From positions 1 through 12,641 of the forward strand of contig DMLD01000121.1 of assembly GCA_003453515.1 (NCBI GenBank): a stretch of 12,641 bases of DNA. Reading direction: 5' to 3'. The position numbers and the translations under genes were made by a program. The notes under the pieces are model-generated. The model was not told the origin of the DNA. It did no database searches and was given only the letters and a program-made list of their open reading frames with translations. The stretch's first letter is position 1; each line of letters opens with the position of its first letter. The stretch comes from Lachnospiraceae bacterium. Lineage in GTDB: Bacteria; Bacillota; Clostridia; Lachnospirales; Lachnospiraceae. This document shows positions 7,122 through 12,641 of this stretch, piece after piece.

Positions 7122-8294
7122 TTATTTCTGACCGTATTTTTTCAGAACTCTTTCGATCCGTTCTGTCGGATTGAGATATTCCGAAATTGAATAATCGTGA
7201 TTGAGCGTGTCGATCAAAAGCGCTATGTACTTGCTCATATCGACATCGATGTAGTATTCGCGCTCCAGAAGCTCAGGTGACTGATAAACAAGATTTGTTG
7301 TCATCACGCGGTATATCAGTCCGCTCTCATAAGCCTCATCGAATACCTTCATGCCGTTGGTGAAAAGTCCGAAGGTGGAAGCGACAAATATACGGTTGGC
7401 CTTGCGGCGCTTGAGCTCCGTCGCTACATCTATCATACTTTCTCCGGAGGAGATCATGTCGTCGATGACGACAACATCCTTGCCCTCAACGGATGAGCCC
7501 AAAAACTCGTGAGCAACGATCGGGTTGCGCCCGTCAACTATCTTGGTGTAGTCACGCCTCTTGTAAAAGGTCCCAACGTCTACGCCGATGACATTTCCAA
7601 AATAGATCGCGCGCCCCATGGCACCCTCGTCAGGGGAAATGATCATCATGTTGTCGGCATTCATTTTTATATCGGGCACGTTGGCAAGCAGTGCCTTGAT
7701 GAACTGATATGTCGGCTGTACCGTCTCAAAGCTGTTCAGAGGAATGGCGTTTTGCACTCTCGGGTCATGCGCGTCAAAGGTGATGATGTTCTCAACGCCC
7801 ATGCTGATGAGCTCCTGAAGGGCAAATGCGCAGTCTAAGGATTCTCTGGTAGTCCTGCGGTGCTGACGTCCCTCGTACAAAAACGGCATGATGACCGACA
7901 GACGTCTTGCCTTACCTCCGATAGCGGAGATCATTCTCTTCAGATCCTGATAGTGATCATCCGGAGACATGTGGTTTGTCTGACCGCAGACGGTATAGGA
8001 CAGGCTGTGGTTACATACATCCACCAGCAAAAATATATCCTTGCCTCGCACTGATTCGTTGATGATGCCCTTTGCCTCGCCCGAACCGAATCTCGGGCAC
8101 TTGGCGTCTATGATGTAAGAGTCCTTTTTGTAGTTTGTAAAGTGGATCTCCTGAGTCGGATCCATGGCAGCCTGACCGCGCCAGTCTGCAATGTACTTGT
8201 CGACCTTTTCTCCGATCTTGCGACTGCTCTCCAGAGCAATGATCCCAAGATCTCCGTACGGTATCACCTTGTTTAGTTCCTTCTGAGATGGCAT
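7122..8294 (-). CDS. prs: Ribose-phosphate pyrophosphokinase (PRPP synthetase), long divergent form
   Basis: A 390-residue PRPP synthetase, which transfers pyrophosphate from ATP to ribose 5-phosphate to feed purine, pyrimidine, histidine, tryptophan and NAD synthesis. Conserved parts are ESVRGKDIF (80-88), the ATP/ribose region GRQHRRT (142-148, normally RQDRK), the metal-binding DAHD (174-177, normally DLHA), KRR (245-247) at the base of the catalytic loop, and the PRPP loop VVVIDDMISSGES (274-286). It is longer than the usual ~315 residues: there is an extra N-terminal stretch and an insertion around 94-114 with several Cys and His. Because of these changes it may be a lineage-specific paralogue, though the key acidic and basic residues are present. 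The ATG follows a GGGGAGAG ribosome binding site by about 8 nt. It is the last gene of the dnaB-dnaI-like operon, 20 nt after the helicase-loader stop, which joins nucleotide supply to replication initiation. Confidence 0.9.
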   Translation of the reverse strand: MPSQKELNKVIPYGDLGIIALESSRKIGEKVDKYIADWRGQAAMDPTQEIHFTNYKKDSYIIDAKCPRFGSGEAKGIINESVRGKDIFLLVDVCNHSLSYTVCGQTNHMSPDDHYQDLKRMISAIGGKARRLSVIMPFLYEGRQHRRTTRESLDCAFALQELISMGVENIITFDAHDPRVQNAIPLNSFETVQPTYQFIKALLANVPDIKMNADNMMIISPDEGAMGRAIYFGNVIGVDVGTFYKRRDYTKIVDGRNPIVAHEFLGSSVEGKDVVVIDDMISSGESMIDVATELKRRKANRIFVASTFGLFTNGMKVFDEAYESGLIYRVMTTNLVYQSPELLEREYYIDVDMSKYIALLIDTLNHDYSISEYLNPTERIERVLKKYGQK

Positions 8295-8314
8295 TTTCTA
8301 ACTCTCCCCCCCTG

Positions 8315-9295
8315 TCAGCGTTGGCTGAGACGGATATCGTCTCCCACCAGTTTATAAGTGTCATAATTTTTCATTATACGAGAGAAAACTCTCTCGGTAT
8401 ATACATCATTCAGATCTCTGATCGCGAGGTTGGTCGTGATGATCGTCGACCTGCGCTGCATAAGCCTTCCCTCGATCACGTGATAGAGCTGCGCGGTCGT
8501 AAAGCCGTTGGTGAGCTCCGTTCCCAGATCGTCTATAATGAGCAGCTCCGCATCCAGTATATATGAGAGCAGAGCGTTCTTGTCGGAATAGTCAAGGTTT
8601 CTGTCGAACTGACCTCTCTCCAGCAGCTCAAAGAAGCGGATCGCATCCAGATATAGTACCGAGTGACCCTGCTCCAACAGCTCCTTTGCTATGCAGTGCG
8701 AGAGAAATGTCTTGCCGACGCCCGTGTTTCCGTAAAAAAGAAGATTTCTGAAATCTTGGTCAAAATGTTCGACAAATCCTTTTACGCCCACAAGCACCTC
8801 GCGCATTATCTCCCGGGATGTCATCCCGCTGATATCATCCACGAGATCGTCCGGATAGACCATGAGATCAAAGGTATCAAAGTTCTCCGCTCCGAGCACG
8901 TCATCCAGATTTGATTGTCTGTAGAAGAGGTCTATAGCCTTTTTCTTAAGACAGTGACATTTTTTTCCGTTTATATATCCTGTATCCTTACAATCGGGGC
9001 ACTCATAGGTGGGCTCCAGATAGTCCTCCTTCCATCCGTGGGTGAGAAGCAGCCGGCTGCGCTCGAGCTTGAGCTCGTCCATCTCGTGACGGAAGCGCTC
9101 TGTCGAATCCTCCCTGCCTGCTGACTCCCTGACATATTTCAAAGACAGGCTTCTGACTCTGGCCTCTAGCTCCTTCAGCTCCGGAAGCTCGCGATACACC
9201 TCCGCTCTCCTCTCGTCTAACTCCTCGTTTGAGCGCGCCTGACGCTCCGTGTACTGATACATCAGTTGATTGTACTGGCTGCTTGTGAGATTCAT
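8315..9295 (-). CDS. DnaC/DnaI-type replicative helicase loader (AAA+ ATPase)
   Basis: A 326-residue protein of the DnaC/DnaI family, which uses ATP to load the hexameric replicative helicase onto DNA. The N-terminal half is a charged helical region (about 15-90), then a zinc-binding cluster C99, C102, C113, C115, as in Bacillus DnaI. The AAA+ core has Walker A GNTGVGKT (189-196), Walker B LLIIDDL (251-257), sensor I IITTNL (285-290) and a likely arginine finger in ERVFSR (301-306). Length matches DnaI (about 310). Its ATG overlaps the stop of the upstream DnaB/DnaD-type gene by 4 nt (ATGA), with AAGGGA about 5 nt ahead, implying translational coupling. The pair reproduces the dnaB-dnaI order of Bacillus, which supports a chromosomal role rather than a phage or IS21-type helper role. 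Confidence 0.92.
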   Translation of the reverse strand: MNLTSSQYNQLMYQYTERQARSNEELDERRAEVYRELPELKELEARVRSLSLKYVRESAGREDSTERFRHEMDELKLERSRLLLTHGWKEDYLEPTYECPDCKDTGYINGKKCHCLKKKAIDLFYRQSNLDDVLGAENFDTFDLMVYPDDLVDDISGMTSREIMREVLVGVKGFVEHFDQDFRNLLFYGNTGVGKTFLSHCIAKELLEQGHSVLYLDAIRFFELLERGQFDRNLDYSDKNALLSYILDAELLIIDDLGTELTNGFTTAQLYHVIEGRLMQRRSTIITTNLAIRDLNDVYTERVFSRIMKNYDTYKLVGDDIRLSQR

Positions 9296-10416
9296 TGTGT
9301 TCCCTTTCTCTGCTTTAAAAACTGTAGTTCCATTGCTTCATAATCTTCATCGCTGTAATCGCGTTGGTTGAAGTTTCTGAATGAATTCCTCGATGCTGTC
9401 TTTTTGGCGACGCCTGCCCTTGCCTTTGCCTTGCCTGCCTTGTGGAAGGCTTCGTCCACCTTTTTTATATCATCCTTTGTTTTGACGTTTTGCTTGTGCC
9501 AACCCTCGAGTATCCTTGATACGTAGTTTAGGTTGGTGTCGCCGGTCTGCATCACGGTCCTTTTGCATGCCTCGGTGATGATTTCCTCCGAAAAGCCATA
9601 AGCATCCCATTTATCTATCAGCTCCTTTTCAACGGGAGCAAGATCTCTGTGGATCCCGAGCGCCTCCTTGACGGGTCTGTACTTTGCGCCGAAGTCCTTT
9701 GCCTCGTTCTTTGCCTGCTCGATAGTCCTTATCCCCTTTTTGGACCAGTCTATCGCGACCGCTTCTATATAACGGGGGTTTGTCTTGCCCCTTGACACGG
9801 CGGTCTCATACAGATAAACGATCAGGTCGAAGCTCATAGCCAGATCGCACACCATATACATCAGAAGCTGCATATGCGCGGAGGATATCGGAGCTTTGAG
9901 CAGCTGCTCAACCTTTGACAGCGTGCGTCCCATCTCGTCATCGTTTGTCAGCGCGTCTATCTGCAGGGCAGTGTACTCGGTCCTCTCGGGCAGGCTGTCA
10001 GCAGGCTCGTCCGTCATGCTGCGCGATACCGGTTCGTCCTCGCGGCTTACGACCTTAAGGTGAGGCGCGCCCGTTTCTATAAAGGAGGGTGCGCTCTCCG
10101 CATATACGCCCGTATGGTCGGGATTGTGAAGTGTTATGCCGCTTATCCCTGACATATTGTCTTCATATAAGGAAAGAAGTCCCTCGCGCTGCCAGTACCG
10201 AAGCATCCGCACGATATCCCTCTCGGTCAGATCAAACACATCCGCGAGTGCCTCGACCGATACGGGACCTGTTATGCCCGGGTTTTGACAAGCCATCAGA
10301 AGAAATAGATAAATCTTTACATATTCTCCGCCGGCCTTCAGTAAATATTCAATAAGGATCTCGTTTGGCACCTGCGTGATGCCGGGAGTCCCGTCTGTCG
10401 TGATCATAAAACTCAT
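9292..10416 (-). CDS. DnaB/DnaD-type primosomal replication initiation protein
   Basis: A 374-residue protein with two DnaD-like (DnaB_2) domains, the fold of the Gram-positive primosome proteins that recruit the helicase and its loader to DnaA-opened origins or stalled forks. A winged-helix-like N-terminal domain (about 15-100, including VSVEALADVFDLTERDIVRML) is followed by a variable acidic linker (105-160). The domain signature YxxxIxxxW appears twice in full or nearly so: YIEAVAIDW (216-224) and YVSRILEGW (298-306). The basic tail (about 325-350) and the ending NQRDYSDEDYEAMELQFLKQR-like segment are typical of the family. The ATG at 10414-10416 follows GAGAGG by about 9 nt. It heads an operon with the helicase loader and PRPP synthetase, behind the promoter at 10460-10488. 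Whether it equals Bacillus DnaB or DnaD is not certain; two domain copies favour DnaB. Confidence 0.9.
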   Translation of the reverse strand: MSFMITTDGTPGITQVPNEILIEYLLKAGGEYVKIYLFLLMACQNPGITGPVSVEALADVFDLTERDIVRMLRYWQREGLLSLYEDNMSGISGITLHNPDHTGVYAESAPSFIETGAPHLKVVSREDEPVSRSMTDEPADSLPERTEYTALQIDALTNDDEMGRTLSKVEQLLKAPISSAHMQLLMYMVCDLAMSFDLIVYLYETAVSRGKTNPRYIEAVAIDWSKKGIRTIEQAKNEAKDFGAKYRPVKEALGIHRDLAPVEKELIDKWDAYGFSEEIITEACKRTVMQTGDTNLNYVSRILEGWHKQNVKTKDDIKKVDEAFHKAGKAKARAGVAKKTASRNSFRNFNQRDYSDEDYEAMELQFLKQRKGTQ

Positions 10417-10459
10417 GCTTTATCGCCTCTCATGTACTAAGGAACACTCATTGGTTCAT

Positions 10460-10488
10460 ATCATAGCACAAAGTTTTGAACCTTGCAA
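10460..10488 (-). promoter_or_regulatory. Sigma-A-like promoter of the dnaB-type/loader/prs operon
   Basis: On the minus strand TTGCAA (10483-10488), a 17-bp spacer and TATGAT (10460-10465). Transcription would start near 10453, about 37 nt before the start codon. A perfect DnaA box (10544-10552) lies 55 bp upstream of the -35 box. Confidence 0.65.
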
Positions 10489-10525
10489 ACCCCCCTGTGT
10501 GTGCTCTTTTTTTGTAGAATACGGT

Positions 10526-10552
10526 GGTTGATAATGTTCATAGTGTGGATAA
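10526..10552 (-). promoter_or_regulatory. DnaA-box array 1: three contiguous 9-mers, one perfect
   Basis: Read on the plus strand these are GGTTGATAA (10526-10534), TGTTCATAG (10535-10543) and TGTGGATAA (10544-10552), touching end to end and all in one orientation. The last is a perfect DnaA box on the minus strand (TTATCCACA); the other two are 7 of 9 against the TTATNCACA consensus. The array lies upstream of the dnaB-type operon promoter. Binding by DnaA is inferred from sequence only. Confidence 0.65.
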
Positions 10553-10667
10553 GTTTGAAGCGATGAGACTATTTTTGTAGAAAAATCTCCGCAAACGGCG
10601 ATAAATAGGGAATTTTCAAAATGAAGCACAGAAGTCAGACTTATAGACCATAAAAAATATCAAGAAT

Positions 10668-10676
10668 TTATCCACC
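10668..10676 (+). promoter_or_regulatory. Inverted DnaA-like box TTATCCACC
   Basis: An 8-of-9 match to TTATCCACA in the orientation opposite to the two arrays. It is followed by GCC and makes a perfect 12-bp inverted repeat with 10705-10716. The bases just before it (10640-10667) are strongly AT-rich. Confidence 0.6.
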
Positions 10677-10716
10677 GCCAAATCGTTCGACAAAATGTGT
10701 ATAAGGCGGTGGATAA
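10668..10716. repeat. 12-bp perfect inverted repeat containing DnaA-like boxes, just after murC
   Basis: TTATCCACCGCC (10668-10679) and GGCGGTGGATAA (10705-10716) are exact reverse complements with a 25-nt spacer. The nearer arm lies 10 nt beyond the murC stop, and on the murC transcript the hairpin is followed by a U-rich stretch after several bases, so it might weakly terminate or protect the 3' end. The arms are DnaA-like boxes, so protein binding is the alternative reading. Confidence 0.75.
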
Positions 10717-10725
10717 TGTGCATAA
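10696..10725 (-). promoter_or_regulatory. DnaA-box array 2: three boxes almost end to end
   Basis: On the plus strand TGTGTATAA (10696-10704), then after 3 nt GGTGGATAA (10708-10716) and directly TGTGCATAA (10717-10725). The first and third match TTATNCACA exactly on the minus strand; the middle one differs at one base. The array ends 1 nt from the murC stop codon. The GGTGGATAATGTGCATA segment is a close copy (two differences) of 10526-10541 in array 1, which suggests a duplicated binding module. Confidence 0.65.
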
Positions 10726-10726
10726 G

Positions 10727-12106
10727 TCAGCTTTTCAGAAGGTGGTCTGCGATTTCTACTATATTTCCTGCACCCATAGTTATCAACAAGTCACCGTCAA
10801 CTAAATTTTTTAAAATAAATTTTTCAATGGACTCAAAATCGCCAAGATACGTTGCGTCTGTTCCAAGCTTTGATATCCCGTCGGCGATATCCTTTCCCGA
10901 GATGTCACCGGGATCCTTTTCCCTTGCTGCGTAGATGTCGGCGACAAGGACGTGGTCAGCAGCGGACAGAGCCTTGGCAAACTCCGGCAAAAATGCCTTC
11001 GTCCTGCTGTAGGTATGCGACTGGAAAGCCACCCAGAGCTCTCTGTGAGGGTAGTTTTTGGCGGCATTCAGCGTTGCCGTGATCTCCGTGGGGTGATGCG
11101 CGTAGTCATCGATCACGGTAAAGCCGTTTACCTTTCCCCTGTATTCAAATCTTCTGTTTGTTCCTTTGAACTCCGAGAGCGCGGTCTTGATGGCTGACTC
11201 GTCCGCCCCGCAGATATCGGCAAGCGCTATACATGAGAGCGTGTTGGATATGTTGTGCTCGCCGGGAATGCCCAGACTAAAGGTTCCCTTTTTCTCACCG
11301 CGGTAGACAAGCGTGAAGGTCGGGTTGCCAAGCTCATCATAGGAAATGTCGCACGCCGTGTAGTCGGCATCGTGCTTCAGCCCGAAGGTGATGACCCGGG
11401 ACTTAAGCCCATCCGTTATCTCCTCCACATTGTCTATGTCTGCGTTGATGATCAGTGCTCCAGTGTCCGGGATAAGCTCGGCAAAACGGCGGAACGACGC
11501 CCTTATCTCGTTGATGTCGTGGAAGAAGTCCATATGGTCTTCTTCTATATTAAGTATGATCCCTATCGTCGGGAAAAATTTCAGGAAGCTGTTGGTGTAC
11601 TCGCATGCCTCGGTGATAAAGGAATCGGAGTGACCTATCCTTATGTTGCCTCCGATGGAGGGAAGGATACCGCCGACGGAAATAGTCGGGTCAAGTCCTG
11701 CTGCCATCATGATATGAGAGGCGATGGATGTCGTGGTGGTCTTTCCGTGTGTTCCGGCTACGGCGACCGCGGTCCTGTAATTCTTCATGACCTGACCGAC
11801 CAGCTCAGCGCGCTCGAGCATGGGAAGACCTCTGTTTATACACTCGGCGTACTCGGGGTTATCGGGATGTATGGCAGCGGTGTAGATTACCACATCTATA
11901 TCATCCGTGATATTTTCCGGAACCTGCTTATATGCTATGCGCATACCGAGAGACTCCAGATGGCGGGTGAGGTCGGATGCCTCCCTGTCGGAGCCCGATA
12001 TCTCAAAGCCCCTGTCAAAAAGAAGCTCGGCAAAACCGCTCATGCTTATCCCGCCTATGCCGATGAAGTGCGCGTGGACGGGTCTGTTAAGATCAATTGT
12101 GTACAT
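10727..12106 (-). CDS. murC: UDP-N-acetylmuramate--L-alanine ligase
   Basis: A 459-residue Mur ligase that adds the first L-alanine to UDP-MurNAc in the cytosol, using ATP, at the start of the peptidoglycan stem peptide. All landmarks are present: the UDP-binding GIGGISMS (16-23), the P-loop GTHGKTTTT (118-126), EACEYTNSFL (about 166-175), NIEEDHMD (186-193), HNISN (284-288) and DDYAHHPTE (333-341). DDYAHHPTE together with the GxGGxxMS motif identifies MurC rather than MurD, E or F. The start chosen is ATG 12104-12106, because GGAGG sits 8 nt ahead; the longer in-frame reading from 12157 would add 17 residues rich in His and Thr from a TG-rich leader and has no such site. It has its own promoter and is divergent from glgC. 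Read-through into the dnaB-type operon downstream is possible. Confidence 0.96.
   Translation of the reverse strand: MYTIDLNRPVHAHFIGIGGISMSGFAELLFDRGFEISGSDREASDLTRHLESLGMRIAYKQVPENITDDIDVVIYTAAIHPDNPEYAECINRGLPMLERAELVGQVMKNYRTAVAVAGTHGKTTTTSIASHIMMAAGLDPTISVGGILPSIGGNIRIGHSDSFITEACEYTNSFLKFFPTIGIILNIEEDHMDFFHDINEIRASFRRFAELIPDTGALIINADIDNVEEITDGLKSRVITFGLKHDADYTACDISYDELGNPTFTLVYRGEKKGTFSLGIPGEHNISNTLSCIALADICGADESAIKTALSEFKGTNRRFEYRGKVNGFTVIDDYAHHPTEITATLNAAKNYPHRELWVAFQSHTYSRTKAFLPEFAKALSAADHVLVADIYAAREKDPGDISGKDIADGISKLGTDATYLGDFESIEKFILKNLVDGDLLITMGAGNIVEIADHLLKS
10780..10788 (+). promoter_or_regulatory. Additional DnaA-like box inside the murC 3' end
   Basis: TTATCAACA matches TTATCCACA at 8 of 9 positions. 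It lies about 55 bp from array 2 within the murC coding sequence; it may extend the cluster or be chance. Confidence 0.3.
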
Positions 12107-12114
12107 TTTTATAT

Positions 12115-12119
12115 CCTCC
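12115..12119 (-). promoter_or_regulatory. Ribosome binding site that fixes the murC start
   Basis: GGAGG on the minus strand, 8 nt before ATG 12104-12106. It lies inside the longer reading from 12157, which argues against that upstream start. Confidence 0.75.
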
Positions 12120-12128
12120 GTTCCCAAG

Positions 12129-12162
12129 ATAGAGTGTGTATGTGTATGTAAAAGCACTCTAT
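12129..12162. repeat. 8-bp perfect inverted repeat in the murC leader
   Basis: ATAGAGTG (12129-12136) and CACTCTAT (12155-12162) flank an 18-nt loop with TGTGTA-type repeats. It lies between the likely transcription start and the ribosome binding site of murC, so it could be a leader hairpin or an operator. No known riboswitch or RNA leader was recognised. Confidence 0.55.
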
Positions 12163-12174
12163 ATGCTATAGACT

Positions 12175-12203
12175 ATTGTACCAACTCCCGAAGAAAAATA
12201 CAA
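12175..12203 (-). promoter_or_regulatory. Probable murC promoter
   Basis: On the minus strand TTGTAT (12198-12203), a 17-bp spacer and TACAAT (12175-12180). The -10 is good and the -35 weak. The start would be near 12168, giving a leader of about 62 nt containing the inverted repeat. Confidence 0.5.
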
Positions 12204-12270
12204 CCCCTATATTCTTTTGTGCAATTTTAACAAAAATGGAAAAAAAACGAAAAAAAATTTATGAAAAATA

Positions 12271-12299
12271 TTCACATTTTCAAAAAGATGTGTTATAAT
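12271..12299 (+). promoter_or_regulatory. Sigma-A-like promoter of glgC with upstream A-tracts
   Basis: TTCACA (12271-12276), a 17-bp spacer and a consensus TATAAT (12294-12299). Upstream, A-runs at 12232-12236, 12240-12247, 12250-12257 and 12264-12268 lie roughly one helical turn apart, fitting an UP-like element or bent DNA. The leader is about 26 nt. Confidence 0.75.
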
Positions 12300-12331
12300 G
12301 TAGTCACTATTTCAACAACAGGGGTGATCAG

Positions 12332-12641
12332 ATGATTAAAAAAGAGATGATAGCCATGCTTTTGGCTGGCGGACAGGGATCGCGTCTGGGTGTCCTGACC
12401 GCAAATGTGGCAAAACCTGCTGTTGCCTTCGGAGGGAAGTATCGTATCATCGACTTTCCGCTGAGTAACTGTATCAATTCAGGTGTAGATACGGTTGGTG
12501 TGCTGACGCAGTATCAGCCGCTCAAGCTTAACACTCACATCGGGATCGGTATCCCGTGGGATCTGGACAGGAACGTCGGAGGTGTCTCTGTCCTTCCGCC
12601 ATACGAGAAGAGTGCAAACAGTGAGTGGTATACCGGTACGG
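12332..12641 (+). CDS. glgC: Glucose-1-phosphate adenylyltransferase (ADP-glucose pyrophosphorylase), N-terminal part (runs off window)
   Basis: The first 103 codons of GlgC, which makes ADP-glucose from glucose 1-phosphate and ATP as the committed step of bacterial glycogen synthesis. The nucleotidyltransferase signature AGGQGSRL (12-19) and [19 protein letters not shown] (28-46) are clear, and PWDLDR (75-80) is specific to this enzyme rather than to glucose-1-phosphate thymidylyl- or uridylyltransferases. The ATG follows AGGGGT by 6 nt. In Firmicutes glgC is often followed by the regulatory paralogue glgD; that region is outside the window. Transcribed divergently from murC. Confidence 0.95.
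   Translation, partial: MIKKEMIAMLLAGGQGSRLGVLTANVAKPAVAFGGKYRIIDFPLSNCINSGVDTVGVLTQYQPLKLNTHIGIGIPWDLDRNVGGVSVLPPYEKSANSEWYTGT

Noticed and set aside
6820-7131. An Arg-rich 103-codon frame at the PBP 3' end
   Set aside because: It is the frame-shifted reading of the GAG-rich tail repeat and runs through the terminator.
10417-10726. The region as the chromosomal replication origin
   Set aside because: DnaA boxes are present, but dnaA, dnaN, recF or gyrB are not near, and the genes on both sides are on the same strand, with no strand switch. GC skew over the genome is needed to decide, so only a DnaA-binding region is claimed.
11255-12151. A 298-codon open frame on the plus strand
   Set aside because: It lies opposite murC, whose reading has complete Mur ligase motifs. 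The product has no recognisable domain and there is no suitable ribosome binding site; it is a codon-bias shadow.
12107-12157. N-terminal extension of murC by 17 residues
   Set aside because: The extension is encoded by the TG-rich leader, contains the GGAGG site of the downstream ATG and does not resemble MurC N-termini.

Overview
The window looks like chromosomal DNA of a Gram-positive Clostridia member, most likely a Lachnospiraceae-type gut or rumen bacterium. This is inferred from gene content and protein style: a DnaB/DnaD-type primosome gene overlapping a DnaI-like helicase loader, a long ~390-residue PRPP synthetase, abundant c-di-GMP/PAS signalling proteins, a cytosolic GH26 mannanase, strong GGAGG ribosome binding sites and sigma-A-like promoters. 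No species is claimed. I see no mobile element, CRISPR array, tRNA or rRNA.

Left part (1-1801): two minus-strand genes, each with its own promoter. A PAS-domain signalling protein runs off the left edge, and a GH26 beta-mannanase without a signal peptide lies beside it. A 255-bp divergent intergenic region follows; it carries a perfect 14-bp tandem repeat just upstream of the promoter of the next transcription unit.

Centre (1802-7112): a plus-strand run of three closely spaced genes: a sodium:solute symporter, a membrane diguanylate cyclase with an extracellular Cache-like sensor, and a class A penicillin-binding protein with an acidic EEP-repeat tail. It ends at a hairpin with A/T flanks that can also terminate the convergent operon on the other strand.

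Right part (7122-12106): minus-strand genes read from right to left: murC, then a DnaB/DnaD-type replication initiation protein, a DnaC/DnaI-type helicase loader and PRPP synthetase. The last three are packed (4-nt overlap, then a 19-20 nt gap) and share a good promoter at 10460-10488. The 310-bp gap between murC and the dnaB-type gene is the most interesting stretch of the window. It holds two head-to-tail arrays of 9-bp DnaA-box-like sequences, one a perfect TTATCCACA, plus an inverted box that makes a 12-bp perfect inverted repeat. Control or titration by DnaA next to the helicase-loading genes is the natural hypothesis.

Right edge: glgC (ADP-glucose pyrophosphorylase, glycogen synthesis) starts divergently from murC behind a strong promoter with phased A-tracts and runs off the window. 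Overall the window is mostly housekeeping (replication initiation, nucleotide supply, cell wall, glycogen) with signalling and carbohydrate functions on the left. I found no convincing new multi-gene system; the DnaA-box region is the best lead.
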